From the NCBI GenBank assembly GCA_036172665.1, contig CM069875.1:15717806-15781805 (forward strand): a stretch of 64,000 nt of DNA. The letters run 5' to 3'. This stretch comes from Prosopocoilus inquinatus. Taxonomy: Eukaryota > Arthropoda > Insecta > Coleoptera > Lucanidae. Positions 24,011-38,576 of this stretch are shown here, piece by piece. A model generated the notes under the pieces. The model worked only from the letters and a program-made list of their open reading frames with translations. It ran no database searches and was not told the origin of the DNA. Numbering within the stretch: the stretch's first letter is position 1; each line of letters opens with the position of its first letter. A program made the translations under genes and the position numbers.

Positions 24011-27000
24011 TCAGAGATACTGGAGTCCATTCAAACGTCAAATAACATGATAGATGAGTAAGGATCGATTAGATACATCACAGGAACAACGCTAATGCGT
24101 GTTGTTTCATTTAAAACTATTTCCAGCTTCTGCTGCGTCCGAAAATTTCGTATCTCACATCAGAGTTACTGGAGTCCATCGAAACGCCAAATAACATGAT
24201 AGATGAGTAAGGATCGATTAGATACATCACAGGAACAACGCTAATGCGTGTTGTTTCGTTTAAAACTATTTCCAGCTTCTACTGCGTCCGAAAATTTCGT
24301 ATCTCACATCAAAGTTACTGGAGTCCATCGAAACGCCAAATAACATGATAGACGAGTAAGGATCGATTAGATACATCACAGGAACAACGCTAATGCGTGT
24401 TGTTTCGTTTAAAACTATTTCCAGCTTCAGCTGCGTCCGAGAACTTCGTATCTCACTTCAGAGTTACTGGAGCCCATCCAAACGTCAAATAACATGATAG
24501 ATGAGTAAGGATCGATTACATACATCACAGGAACAACGCTAATGCATGTTGTTTCATTTAAAACTATTTCCAGCTTGTGCTGCGTCCGAAAATTTCGTAT
24601 CTCACATCAGAGTTACTGGAGTCCATCGAAACGTCAAATAACATAGTAGATAAGTAAGGATCGATTAGATACATCACAGGAACAACGCTAATACTTGTTA
24701 TTTCGTTCAAAACTATTTCCAGCTTCTGCTGCGTCCGAGAACTTTGTATCTCACATCAGAGTTACTGGAGTCCGTTTAAACGTCAAATAACATGATAGAT
24801 GAGTAAGGATCGATTAGATACATCACAGGAACAACGCTAATGCGTGCTGTTTCGTTTAAAACTATTTCCAGCTTCTGCTGCGTCCGAGAACTTCTTATCT
24901 CACTTCAGAGATACCGGAGCCCATCCAAACGTCAAATAACATGATAGATGAGTAAGGATCGATTAGATACATCACAGGAACAACGCTAATACGTGTTGTT
25001 TCGTTCAAAACTATTTCCAGCTTCAGCTGCGTCCGAGAACTTTGTATCTCACATCAGAGTTACTGGAGTCCATTTAAACGTCAAATAACATGATAGATGA
25101 GTAAGGATCGATTAGATACATCACAGGAACAACGCTAATGCGTGTTGTTTCATTTAAAACTATTTCCAGCTTCTGCTGCGTCCGAAAATTTAGTATTTCA
25201 CATCAGAGATACTGGAGTCCATCCAAACTTCAAATAACATGATAGATGATTAAGGATCGATTAGATACATCACAGGAACAACGCTAATGCGTGTTGTTTC
25301 GTTTAAAACTATTTCCAGCTTCAGCTGCGTCCGAGAACTTTGTATCTCACATCAGAGTTACTGGAGTCCATCCAAACGTCAAATAACATGATAGATGAGT
25401 AAGGATCGATTAGATACATCACAGGAACAACGCTAATGCGTGTTGTTTCATTTAAAACTATTTCCAGCTTCTGCTGCGTCCGAAAATTTCGTATCTCACA
25501 TCAGAGTTACTGGAGTCCATCGAAACGCCAAATAACATGATAGATGAGTAAGGATCGATTAGATACATCACAGGAACAACGCTAATGCGTGTTGTTTCAT
25601 TTAAAACTATTTCCAGCTTCTGCTGCGTCCGAAAATTTCGTATCTCACATCAAAGTTACTGGAGTCCATCGAAACGCCAAATAACATGATAGATGAGTAA
25701 GGATCGATTAGATACATCACAGGAACAACGCTAATGCGTGTTGTTTCGTTTAAAACTATTTCCAGCTTCAGCTGCGTCCGAAAATTTCGTATCTCACATC
25801 AGAGATACTGGAGTCCATCCAAACGTCAAATAACATGATAGATGAGTAAGGATCGATTACATACATCACAGGAACAACGCTAATGCGTATTGTTTCATTT
25901 AAAACTATTTTCAGCTTCTGCTGCGTATGAAAATTTCGTATCTCACATCAGAGTTACTGGAGTCCATCGAAACGTCATATAACATAGTAGATAAGTAAGG
26001 ATCGATTAGATACATCACAGGAACAACGCTAATGCATGTTGTTTCATTTAAAACTATTTCCAGCTTGTGCTGCGTCCGAAAATTTCGTATCTCACATCAG
26101 AGTTACTAGAGTTCATCGAAACGTCAAATAACATGATAGATGAGTAAGGATCGATTAGATACATCACAGGAACAACGATAATACGTGTTGTTTCGTTCAA
26201 AACTATTTCCAGCTTCTGCTGCGTCCGAGAACTTTGTATCTCACATCAGAGATACTGGAGTCCATTCAAACGTCAAATAACATGATAGATGAGTAAGGAT
26301 CGATTAGATACATCACAGGAACAACGCTAATGCGTGTTGTTTCATTTAAAACTATTTCCAGCTTCTGCTGCGTCCGAAAATTTCGTATCTCACGTCAGAG
26401 TTACTGGAGTCCATCGAAACGCCAAATAACATGATAGATGAGTAAGGATCGATTAGATACATCACAGGAACAACGCTAATGCGTGTTGTTTCGTTTAAAA
26501 CTATTTCCAGCTTCTACTGCGTCCGAAAATTTCGTATCTCACATCAAAGTTACTGGAGTCCATCGAAACGCCAAATAACATGATAGACGAGTAGGGATCG
26601 ATTAGATACATCACAGGAACAAGGCTAATGCGTGTTGTTTCGTTTAAAACTATTTCCAGCTTCAGCTGCGTCCGAGAACTTCGTATCTCACTTCAGAGTT
26701 ACTGGAGCCCATCCAAACGTCAAATAACATGATAGATGAGTAAGGATCGATTACATACATCACAGGAACAACGCTAATGCATGTTGTTTCATTTAAAACT
26801 ATTTCCAGCTTGTGCTGCGTCCGAAAATTTCGTATCTCACATCAGAGTTACTGGAGTCCATCGAAACGTCAAATAACATAGTAGATAAGTAAGGATCGAT
26901 TAGATACATCACAGGAACAACGCTAATACTTGTTATTTCGTTCAAAACTATTTCCAGATTCTGCTGCGTCCGAGAACTTTGTATCTCACATCAGAGTTAC

Positions 27001-30000
27001 TGGAGTCCGTTTAAACGTCAAATAACATGATAGATGAGTAAGGATCGATTAGATACATCACAGGAACAACGCTAATGCGTGCTGTTTCGTTTAAAACTAT
27101 TTCCAGCTTCTGCTGCGTCCGAGAACTTCTTATCTCACTTCAGAGTTACCGGAGCCCATCCAAACGTCAAATAACATGATAGATGAGTAAGGATCGATTA
27201 GATACATCACAGGAACAACGCTAATACGTGTTGTTTCGTTCAAAACTATTTCCAGCTTCAGCTGCGTCCGAGAACTTTGTATCTCACATCAGAGTTACTG
27301 GAGTCCATTTAAACGTCAAATAACATGATAGATGAGTAAGGATCGATTAGATACATCACAGGAACAACGCTAATGCGTGTTGTTTCATTTAAAACTATTT
27401 CCAGCTTCTGCTGCGTCCGAAAATTTAGTATCTCACATCAGAGATACTGGAGTCCATCCAAACTTCAAATAACATGATAGATGATTAAGGATCGATTAGA
27501 TACATCACAGGAACAACGCTAATGCGTGTTGTTTCGTTTAAAACTATTTCCAGCTTCAGCTGCGTCCGAGAACTTTGTATCTCACATCAGAGTTACTGGA
27601 GTCCATCCAAACGTCAAATAACATGATAGATGAGTAAGGATCGATTACATACATCACAGGAACAACGCTAATGCATGTTGTTTCATTTAAAACTATTTCC
27701 AGCTTTTGCTGCGTCCGAAAATTTCGTATCTCACATCAGAGTTACTGGAGTCCATCGAAACGTCAAATAACATAGTAGATAAGTAAGGATCGATTAGATA
27801 CATCACAGGAACAACGCTAATACGTGTTATTTCGTTCAAAACTATTTCCAGCTTCTGCTGCGTCCGAGAACTTTGTATCTCACATCAGAGTTACTGGAGT
27901 CCGTTTAAACGTCAAATAACATGATAGATGAGTAAGGATCGATTAGATACATCACAGGAACAACGCTAATGCGTGCTGTTTCGTTTAAAACTATTTCCAG
28001 CTTCTGCTGCGTCCGAGAACTTCTTATCTCACTTCAGAGTTACCGGAGCCCATCCAAACGTCAAATAACATGATAGATGAGTAAGGATCGATTAGATACA
28101 TCACAGGAACAACGCTAATACGTGTTGTTTCGTTCAAAACTATTTCCAGCTTCAGCTGCGTCCGAGAACTTTCTATCTCACATCAGAGTTACTGGAGTCC
28201 ATTTAAACGTCAAATAACATGATAGATGAGTAAGGATCGATTAGATACATCACAGGAACAACGCTAATGCGTGTTGTTTCATTTAAAACTATTTCCAGCT
28301 TCTGCTGCGTCCGAAAATTTAGTATCTCACATCAGAGATACTGGAGTCCATCCAAACTTCAAATAACATGATAGATGAGTAAGGATCGATTAGATACATC
28401 ACAGGAACAACGCTAATGCGTGTTGTTTCATTTAAAACTATTTCCAGCTTCTGCTGCGCCCGATAATTTCGTATCTCACATCAGAGTTACTGGAGGTCAT
28501 CCAAACGTCAAATAACATGATAAATGAGTAAGGATCGATTAGATACATCACAGGAACAACGCTAATGCGTGTTGTATCTTTTAAAACTATTTCCAGCTTC
28601 AGCTGCGTCCGAGAACTTCGTATCTCACTTCAGAGTTACTGGAGTCCATCCAAACGTCAAATAACATGATAGATGAGTAAGGATCGATTAGATACATCAC
28701 AGGAACAACGCTAATGCGTGTTGTATCTTTTAAAACTATTTCCAGTTTCAGCTGCGTCCGAGAACTTCGTATCTCACTTCAGAGTTACTGGAGTCCATCC
28801 AAACGTCAAATAACATGATAGATGAGTAAGGATCGATTAGATACATCACAGGAACAACGCTAATGCGTGTTGTTTCATTTAAAACTATTTCCAGCTTCTG
28901 CTGCGTCCGATAATTTCGTATCTCACATAAGAGTTACTGGAGGTCATCCAAACTTCAAATAACATGATAGATGAGTAAGGATCGATTAGATACATCACAG
29001 GAACAACGCTAATGCGTGTTGTTTCATTTAAAACTATTTCCAGCTTCTGCTGCGTCCGAAAACGTCGTATCTCACATCAGAGTTACTGGAGTCCATCGAA
29101 ACGTCAAATAACATGATAGATAAGTAAGGATCGATTTGACACAGCACAGGAACATCGCTAATGCGTGTTGTTTCGTTTAAAACTATTTCCAGTTTCTGCT
29201 GCGTCCGAAAACGTCGTATCTCACATCAGACTTACTGGAGTCCATCCAAACGTCAAATAACATGTTAGATAAGTAAGGATCGTTTAGATACATCACAGGA
29301 ACAACGCTAATACGTGTTGTTTCGTTCAAACCTATTTCCAGCCTCTGCTGCGTCCGAAAATTTCGTATCTCACATTAGAGTTACTGGAGTCCATCAAAAC
29401 GTCAAATAACATGATAGATGAGTAAGAATCGATTAGATACATCACAGGAACAACGCTAATACGTGTTGTTTCGTTTAAAACTATTTCCAGCTCCTGCTGC
29501 GTCCAAAAACTTCGTATCTCACATCAGAGTTACTAGAGTCCATCGAAACGTCAAATAACATGATAGATGAGTAAGGATCGATTAGATACATCACAGGAAC
29601 AACGCTAATGCGTGTTGTTTCATTTAAAACTATTTCCAGCTTCTGCTGCGTCCGATAATTTCGTATCTCACATCAGAGTTACTGGAGGTCATCCAAACGT
29701 CAAATAACATGATAAATGGGTAAGGATCGATTAGATACATCACAGGAACAACGCTAATGCGTGTTGTATCTTTTAAAACTGTTTCCAGCTTCAGCTGCGT
29801 CCGAGAACTTCGTATCTCACTTCAGAGTTACTGGAGTCCATCCAAACGTCAAATAACATGATAGATGAGTAAGGATCGATTAGATACATCACAGGAACTA
29901 CGCTAATGCGTGTTGTTTCATTTAAAACTATTTCCAGCTTCTGCTGCGTCCGATAATTTCGTATCTCACATCAGAGATACTGGAGGTCATCCAAACGTCA

Positions 30001-30044
30001 AATAACATGATAAATGAGTAAGGATCTATTAGATACATCACTGG
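24004..30044. repeat. Long duplicated segment, copy B
   Basis: This is the partner of 17150-23190 at a constant offset of 6,854 bp, with no indel anywhere in 6 kb. It contains one GCGTATG monomer at 25923, the second cassette copy with CAGATTCTG (26955) and the GAAAACGTCG block at 29052. It ends near 30044: TCACTGGAACAACG in this copy stands where copy A has TCACAGGAACAACGATAAT. Beyond this the array continues into a shortened copy of block Z. Confidence 0.93.
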
Positions 30045-30880
30045 AACAACGCTAATGCGTGTTGTATCTTTTAAAACTATCTCCAGCTTCTGCTGCGTCC
30101 GAAAACGTCGTATCTCACATCAAAATTACTGGAGTCCATCGAAACGTCAAATAACATAGTAGCTAAGTAAGGATCGATCAGATACATCACAGGAACAACG
30201 CTAATACGTGTTGCTTCGTTTAAAACTATTTCCAGCTCCTGCTGCGCCCAAAAACTTTGTATCTCACATCAGAGTTACCGGAGTCCATCCAAACGTCAAA
30301 TAACATGATAGATAAGTAAGGATCGATTAGATACATCACAGGAACAACGCTAATACGTGTTGTTTCGTTTAGAACTATTTCCAGCTCCTGCTGCGTCCAA
30401 AAACGTCGTATCTCACATCAGAGTTACTAGAGTCCATCGAAACGTCAAATAACACGATAGATGAGTAAGGATCGATTAGATACATCACAGGAACAACGCT
30501 AATGCGTGTTGTTTCGTTTAAAACTATTTCCAGCTTCAGCTGCGTCCGAGAACTTCTTATCTCACTTCAGAGTTACTGGAGCCCATCCAAACGTCAAATA
30601 ACATGATAGATGAGTAAGGATCGATTAGATACATCACAGGAACAACGATAATACGTGTTGTTTCGTTCAAAACTATTTCCAGCTTCTGCTGCGTCCGAGA
30701 ACTTTGTATCTCACATCAGAGATACTGGAGTCCATTCAAACGTCAAATAACATGATAGATGAGTAAGGATCGATTAGATACATCACAGGAACAACGCTAA
30801 TGCGTGTTGTTTCATTTAAAACTATTTCCAGCTTCTGCTGCGTCCGAAAATTTCGTATCTCACATCAGAGTTACTGGAGT
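30044..30880. repeat. Shortened copy of block Z lacking four monomers
   Basis: The stretch 30044-30303 matches 8441-8700 (offset 21,603 bp), including GCGCCCAAAAAC at 30244. The next stretch, from 30303, matches 9296 onward (offset 21,007 bp, GTTTAGAAC at 30367 and 9360). The difference of 596 bp is exactly four monomers. The monomers with AAAACAAGTTCC, CGAGATCTTTG, CTGCTGCTGCG and GTAACGATCG are therefore missing here. The deletion joint sits within one monomer at about 30303 and keeps phase. Confidence 0.85.
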
Positions 30881-32150
30881 CCATCGAAACGCCAAATAAC
30901 ATGATAGATGAGTAAGGATCGATTAGATACATCACAGGAACAACGCTAATGCGTGTTGTTTCGTTTAAAACTATTTCCAGCTTCTACTGCGTCCGAAAAT
31001 TTCGTATCTCACATCAAAGTTACTGGAGTCCATCGAAACGCCAAATAACATGATAGATGAGTAAGGATCGATTAGATACATCACAGGAACAACGCTAATG
31101 CGTGTTGTTTCGTTTAAAACTATTTCCAGCTTCAGCTGCGTCCGAGAACTTCGTATCTCACTTCAGAGTTACTGGAGCCCATCCAAACGTCAAATAACAT
31201 GATAGATGAGTAAGGATCGATTACATACATCACAGGAACAACGCTAATGCATGTTGTTTAATTTAAACTATTTCCAGCTTGTGCTGCGTCAGAAAATTTC
31301 GTATCTCACATCAGAGTTACTGGAGTCCATCGAAACGTCAAATAACATAGTAGATAAGTAAGGATCGATTAGATACATCACAGGAACAACGCTAACACGT
31401 GTTATTTCGTTCAAAACTATTTCCAGCTTCTGCTGCGTCCGAGAACTTTGTATCTCACATCAGAGTTACTGGAGTCCGTTTAAACGTCAAATAACATGAT
31501 AGATGAGTAAGGATCGATTAGATACATCACAGGAACAACGCTAATGCGTGCTGTTTCGTTTAAAACTATTTCCAGCTTCTGCTGCGTCCGAGAACTTCTT
31601 ATCTCACTTCAGAGTTACCGGAGCCCATCCAAACGTCAAATAACATGATAGATGAGTAAGGATCGATTAGATACATCACAGGAACAACGCTAATACGTGT
31701 TGTTTCGTTCAAAACTATTTCCAGCTTCAGCTGCGTCCGAGAACTTTGTATCTCACATCAGAGTTACTGGAGCCCATTTAAACGTCAAATAACATGATAG
31801 ATGAGTAAGGATCGATTAGATACATCACAGGAACAACGCTAATGCGTGTTGTTTCATTTAAAACTATTTCCAGCTTCTGCTGCGTCCGAAAATTTAGTAT
31901 CTCACATCAGAGATACTGGAGTCCATCCAAACTTCAAATAACATGATAGATGAGTAAGGATCGATTAGATACATCACAGGAACAACGCTAATGCGTGTTG
32001 TTTCGTTTAAAACTATTTCCAGCTTCAGCTGCGTCCGAGAACTTTGTATCTCACATCAGAGTTACTGGAGTCCATCCAAACGTCAAATAACATGATAGAT
32101 GAGTAAGGATCGATTAGATACATCACAGGAACAACGCTAATGCGTGTTGT
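30880..32150. repeat. Cassette segment, left copy of a 10-monomer-offset duplication
   Basis: This recurs at about 32370-33640. The offset is 1,489 bp, which is ten monomers less the 1-bp deletion near 31265. Anchors are CTTCTACTGCG (30981, 32470) and the ATGTTGTTTAATTTAAAC monomer (31251, 32740). This copy has private changes, GCGTCAGAAAATT near 31287 and GCTAACACGTG near 31391. Confidence 0.87.
31250..31270. repeat. 1-bp deletion site (AAAA to AAA), first of four
   Basis: TTTAAAACTATTT reads TTTAAACTATTT, beside a TTTAATTT change that is otherwise seen only at 5038. The same pair of changes recurs at 32740-32760, 36911-36930 and 38847-38866. All four lie in the ATGCATG monomer just before CTTGTGCTGCG. 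The four copies descend from one event, and the offsets between them (1,489, 4,171 and 1,936 bp) document three duplications. Confidence 0.92.
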
Positions 32151-32389
32151 TTCATTTAAAACTATTTCCAGCTTCTGCTGCGTCCGAAAATTTCGTATCT
32201 CACATCAGAGTTACTGGAGTCCATCGAAACGCCAAATAACATGATAGATGAGTAAGGATCGATTAGATACATCACAGGAACAACGCTAATGCGTGTTGTT
32301 TCATTTAAAACTATTTCCAGCTTCTGCTGCGTCCGAAAATTTCGTATCTCACATCAAAGTTACTGGAGTCCATCGAAACGCCAAATAAC

Positions 32390-35300
32390 ATGATAGATGA
32401 GTAAGGATCGATTAGATACATCACAGGAACAACGCTAATGCGTGTTGTTTCGTTTAAAACTATTTCCAGCTTCTACTGCGTCCGAAAATTTCGTATCTCA
32501 CATCAAAGTTACTGGAGTCCATCGAAACGCCAAATAACATGATAGATGAGTAAGGATCGATTAGATACATCACAGGAACAACGCTAATGCGTGTTGTTTC
32601 GTTTAAAACTATTTCCAGCTTCAGCTGCGTCCGAGAACTTCGTATCTCACTTCAGAGTTACTGGAGCCCATCCAAACGTCAAATAACATGATAGATGAGT
32701 AAGGATCGATTACATACATCACAGGAACAACGCTAATGCATGTTGTTTAATTTAAACTATTTCCAGCTTGTGCTGCGTCCGAAAATTTCGTATCTCACAT
32801 CAGAGTTACTGGAGTCCATCGAAACGTCAAATAACATAGTAGATAAGTAAGGATCGATTAGATACATCACAGGAACAACGCTAATACGTGTTATTTCGTT
32901 CAAAACTATTTCCAGCTTCTGCTGCGTCCGAGAACTTTGTATCTCACATCAGAGTTACTGGAGTCCGTTTAAACGTCAAATAACATGATAGATGAGTAAG
33001 GATCGATTAGATACATCACAGGAACAACGCTAATGCGTGCTGTTTCGTTTAAAACTATTTCCAGCTTCTGCTGCGTCCGAGAACTTCTTATCTCACTTCA
33101 GAGTTACCGGAGCCCATCCAAACGTCAAATAACATGATAGATGAGTAAGGATCGATTAGATACATCACAGGAACAACGCTAATACGTGTTGTTTCGTTCA
33201 AAACTATTTCCAGCTTCAGCTGCGTCCGAGAACTTTGTATCTCACATCAGAGTTACTGGAGTCCATTTAAACGTCAAATAACATGATAGATGAGTAAGGA
33301 TCGATTAGATACATCACAGGAACAACGCTAATGCGTGTTGTTTCATTTAAAACTATTTCCAGCTTCTGCTGCGTCCGAAAATTTAGTATCTCACATCAGA
33401 GATACTGGAGTCCATCCAAACTTCAAATAACATGATAGATGAGTAAGGATCGATTAGATACATCACAGGAACAACGCTAATGCGTGTTGTTTCGTTTAAA
33501 ACTATTTCCAGCTTCAGCTGCGTCCGAGAACTTTGTATCTCACATCAGAGTTACTGGAGTCCATCCAAACGTCAAATAACATGATAGATGAGTAAGGATC
33601 GATTAGATACATCACAGGAACAACGCTAATGCGTGTTGTTTCGTTTAAAACTATTTCCAGCTTCAGCTGCGTCCGAAAATTTCGTATCTCACATCAGAGA
33701 TACTGGAGTCCATCCAAACGTCAAATAACATGATAGATGAGTAAGGATCGATTACATACATCACAGGAACAACGCTAATGCGTATTGTTTCATTTAAAAC
33801 TATTTTCAGCTTCTGCTGCGTATGAAAATTTCGTATCTCACATCAGAGTTACTGGAGTCCATCGAAACGTCATATAACATAGTAGATAAGTAAGGATCGA
33901 TTAGATACATCACATGAACAACGCTAATACGTGTTGTTTCGTTTAAAACTATTTCCAGCTTCTGCTGCGTCCGAAAATTTCGTATCTCACATCAGAGATA
34001 CTGGAGTCCATCCAAACGTCAAATAACATGATAGATGAGTAAGGATCGATTAGATACATCACAGGAACAACGCTAATACGTGTTGTTTCGTTTAAAACTA
34101 TTTCCAGCTCCTGCTGCGTCCAAAAACTTCGTATCTCACATCAGAGTTACTAGAGTCCATCGAAACGTCAAATAACATGATAGATGAGTAAGGATCGATT
34201 AGATACATCACAGGAACAACGCTAATGCGTGTTGTTTCGTTTAAAACTATTTCCAGCTTCAGCTGCGTCCGAGAACTTCGTATCTCACATCAGAGTTACT
34301 GGAGTCCATCGAAACGCCAAGTAACATGATAGATGAGTAAGGATCGATTAGATACATCACAGGAACAACGCTAATGCGTGTTGTTTCGTTTAAAACTATT
34401 TCCAGCTTCTGCTGCGTCCGAGAACTTCGTATCTCACGTCAGGGTTACTGGAGTCCATCCAATCGTCAAATAACATGATAGATGAGTAAGTATCGATTAG
34501 ATACATCACAGGAACAACGCTAATGCGTGTTGTTTCGTTCAAAACTATTTCCAGCTTCTGCTGCGTCCGAGAACTTTGTATCTCACATCAGAGTTACTGG
34601 AGTCCGTCCAAACGTTAAATAACATGATAGATGAGTAAGGATCGATTAGATACATCACAACAACAACGCTAATGCGTGTTGTTTCGTTTAAAACTACTTC
34701 CAGCTTCTGCTGCGTCCGAAAATTTCGTATCTCACATCAGAGATACTGGAGTCCATCCAAACGCCAAATAACATGACAGATGAGTAAGGATCGATTAGAT
34801 ACATCACAGGAACAACGCTAATACGTGTTGTTTCGTTCAAAACTATTTCCAGCTTCTGCTGCGTCCGAGAACTTTGTATCTCACATCAGAGTTACTGGAG
34901 TCCATTCAAACATCAAATAACATGATAGATCAGTAAGGATCGATTAGATACATCACAGGAACAACGCTAATGCGTGTTGTTTCATTTAAAACTATTTCCA
35001 GCTTCTGCTGCGTCCGAAAACGTCGTATCTCACATCAGAGTTACTGGAGTCCATCGAAACGTCAAATAACATGATAGATAAGTAAGGATCGATTACATAC
35101 ATCACAGGAACAACGCTAATGCGTGTTGTTTCATTTAAAACTATTTCCAGCTTCTGCTGCGTCCGATAATTTCGTATCTCACATCAGAGTTACTGGAGGT
35201 CATCCAAACGTCAAATAACATGATAAATGAGTAAGGATCAATTAGATACATCACAGGAACAACGCTAATGCGTGTTGTATCTTTTAAAACTATTTCCAGC

Positions 35301-36909
35301 TTCAGCTGCGTCCGAGAACTTCGTATCTCACTTCAGAGTTACTGGAGTCCATCCAAACGTCAAATAACATGATAGATGAGTAAGGATCGATTAGATACAT
35401 CACAGGAACTACGCTAATGCGTGTTGTTTCATTTAAAACTATTTCCAGCTTCTGCTGCGTCCGATAATTTCGTATCTCACATCAGAGTTACTGGAGGTCA
35501 TCCAAACGTCAAATAACATGATAAATGAGTAAGGATCGATTAGATACATCACAGGAACAACGCTAATGCGTGTTGTATCTTTTAAAACTATTTCCAGCTT
35601 CTGCTGCGTCCGAAAACGTCGTATCTCACATCAAAATTACTGGAGTCCATCGAAACGTCAAATAACATAGTAGCTAAGTAAGGATCGATTAGATACATCA
35701 CAGGAACAACGCTAATACGTGTTGCTTCGTTTAAAACTATTTCCAGCTCCTGCTGCGCCCAAAAACTTTGTATCTCACATCAGAGTTACCGGAGTCCATC
35801 CAAACGTCAAATAACATGTTAGATAAGTAAGGATCGTTTAGATACATCACAGGAACAACGCTAATACGTGTTGTTTCGTTCAAAACAAGTTCCAGCTTCT
35901 GCTGCGTCCGAGATCTTTGTATCTCACATCAGAGTTACTGGAGTCCGTCCAAACGTCAAATAACATGATAGATGAGTAAGGATCGATTAGATACATCACA
36001 GGAACAACGCTAATATGTGTTGTTTCGTTTAAAACTATTTCCAGCTGCTGCTGCGTCCGAAAAATTCGTATCTCACATTAGAGTTACTGGAGTCCATCGA
36101 AACGTCAAATAACATGTTAGATATGTAAGGATCGATTAGATACATCACAGGGACAACGCTAATACGTGTTGTTTCGTTCAAAACTATTTCCAGCTTCTGC
36201 TGCGTCCAAAAACTTTGTATCTCACATCAGAGTTACTGGAGTCTATCCAAACGTAAAATAACATGATAGATGAGTAACGATCGATTAGATACATCACAGG
36301 AACAACGCTAATGCGTGTTGTTTCATTTAAAACTATTTCCAGCTTCTGCTGCGTCCGATAATTTCGTATCTCACATCAGAGTTACTGGAGTCCATCCAAA
36401 CGTCAAACAACATGATAGATAAGTAAGGATCGATTAGATACATCACAGGAACAACGCTAATACGTGTTGTTTCGTTTAGAATTATTTCCAGCTCCTGCTG
36501 CGTCCAAAAACTTCGTATCTCACATCAGAGTTACTAGAGTCCATCGAAACGTCAAATAACATGATAGATGAGTAAGGATCGATTAGATACATCACAGGAA
36601 CAACGCTAATGCGTGTTGTTTCGTTTAAAACTATTTCCAGCTTCAGCTGCGTCCGAGAACTTCTTATCTCACTTCAGAGTTACTGGAGCCCATCCAAACG
36701 TCAATTAACATGATAGATGAGTAAGGATCGATTAGATACATCACAGGAACAACGATAATACGTGTTGTTTCGTTCAAAACTATTTCCAGCTTCTGCTGCG
36801 TCCGAGAACTTTGTATCTCACATCAGAGATACTGGAGTCCATTCAAACGTCAAATAACATGATAGATGAGTAAGGATCGATTAGATACATCACAGGAACA
36901 ACGCTAATG
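32390..36909. repeat. Long duplicated segment, copy A (about 4.5 kb)
   Basis: This recurs at about 38497-43016. The offset is 6,107 bp, which is 41 monomers less two 1-bp deletions. Anchors are CTTCTACTGCG (32470, 38577), GCGTATG (33818, 39925), ATCTCACGTCAGGG (34431, 40538), GCGCCCAAAAAC (35755, 41862) and AACAAGTTCC (about 35885, 41992). It holds a cassette part followed at about 34.4 kb by a run of odd monomers (TCCAATCGTC, GAGTAAGTATCG, ATCACAACAACAACG, ATGACAGATGAG, AACATCAAATAAC) and then a full block Z. Confidence 0.92.
34380..35100. repeat. Run of five atypical monomers preceding block Z
   Basis: The order of rare states is CACGTCAGGGTTAC with TCCAATCGTC and GTAAGTATCG, then GTCCGTCCAAACGTTAAAT with ATCACAACAACAACG, then AAACTACTTCC with ATGACAGATG, then CATTCAAACATC with AGATCAGTAAGG, then GAAAACGTCG. 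The run recurs at 40.5-41.2 kb and partly at 46.9-47.2 and 59.0-59.3 kb. It is one of the least typical stretches of the window, yet stays in perfect phase. Confidence 0.85.
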
Positions 36910-38576
36910 CATGTTGTTTAATTTAAACTATTTCCAGCTTGTGCTGCGTCCGAAAATTTCGTATCTCACATCAGAGTTACTGGAGTCCATCGAAACGTCA
37001 AATAACATAGTAGATAAGTAAGGATCGATTAGATACATCACAGGAACAACGCTAATACGTGTTATTTCGTTCAAAACTATTTCCAGCTTCTGCTGCGTCC
37101 GAGAACTTTGTATCTCACATCAGAGTTACTGGAGTCCGTTTAAACGTCAAATAACATGATGGATGAGTAAGGATCGATTAGATACATCACAGGAACAACG
37201 CTAATGCGTGCTGTTTCGTTTAAAACTATTTCCAGCTTCTGCTGCGTCCGAGAACTTCTTATCTCACTTCAGAGTTACCGGAGCCCATCCAAACGTCAAA
37301 TAACATGATAGATGAGTAAGGATCGATTAGATACATCACAGGAACAACGCTAATACGTGTTGTTTCGTTCAAAACTATTTCCAGCTTCAGCTGCGTCCGA
37401 GAACTTTGTATCTCACATCAGAGTTACTGGAGTCCATTTAAACGTCAAATAACATGATAGATGAGTAAGGATCGATTAGATACATCACAGGAACAACGCT
37501 AATGCGTGTTGTTTCATTTAAAACTATTTCCAGCTTCTGCTGCGTCCGAAAATTTAGTATCTCACATCAGAGATACTGGAGTCCATCCAAACTTCAAATA
37601 ACATGATAGATGAGTAAGGATCGATTAGATACATCACAGGAACAACGCTAATGCGTGTTGTTTCGTTTAAAACTATTTCCAGCTTCAGCTGCGTCCGAGA
37701 ACTTTGTATCTCACATCAGAGTTACTGGAGTCCATCCAAACGTCAAATAAAATGATAGATGAGTAAGGATCGATTAGATACATCACAGGAACAACGCTAA
37801 TGCGTGTTGTTTCGTTTAAAACTATTTCCAGCTTCAGCTGCGTCCGAAAATTTCGTATCTCACATCAGAGATACTGGAGTCCATCCAAACGTCAAATAAC
37901 ATGATAGATGAGTAAGGATCGATTACATACATCACAGGAACAACGCTAATGCGTATTGTTTCATTTAAAACTATTTTCAGCTTCTGCTGCGTATGAAAAT
38001 TTCGTATCTCACATCAGAGTTACTGGAGTCCATCGAAACGTCATATAACATAGTAGATAAGTAAGGATCGATTAGATACATCACATGAACAACGCTAATA
38101 CGTGTTGTTTCGTTTAAAACTATTTCCAGCTTCTGCTGCGTCCGAAAATTTCGTATCTCACATCAGAGATACTGGAGTCCATCCAAACGTCAAATAACAT
38201 GATAGATGAGTAAGGATCGATTAGATACATCACAGGAACAACGCTAATACGTGTTGTTTCGTTTAAAACTATTTCCAGCTCCTGCTGCGTCCAAAAACTT
38301 CGTATCTCACATCAGAGTTACTAGAGTCCATCGAAACGTCAAATAACATGATAGATGAGTAAGGATCGATTAGATACATCACAGGAACAACGCTAATGCG
38401 TGTTGTTTCGTTTAAAACTATTTCCAGCTTCAGCTGCGTCCGAGAACTTCGTATCTCACATCAGAGTTACTGGAGTCCATCGAAACGCCAAGTAACATGA
38501 TAGATGAGTAAGGATCGATTAGATACATCACAGGAACAACGCTAATGCGTGTTGTTTCGTTTAAAACTATTTCCAG
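36910..38576. repeat. 13-monomer tandem duplication, first copy
   Basis: The unit is 1,936 bp, which is 13 monomers less the inherited 1-bp deletion. It is followed at 38846-40512 by a second copy. GCGTATG monomers at 37989 and 39925 and the TTTAAACTATTT sites at 36911 and 38847 give the same offset. A third, older relative is 32740-34405, 4,171 bp to the left of the first copy. The 13-monomer form is a cassette that lost two monomers relative to the 15-monomer form. Confidence 0.9.

Noticed and set aside
31240..31290. Transposon insertion or target-site duplication at the altered TTTAATTTAAAC monomers
   Set aside because: The change is one lost A and one substitution. No extra DNA or flanking duplication is present, and the phase shifts by one base only.
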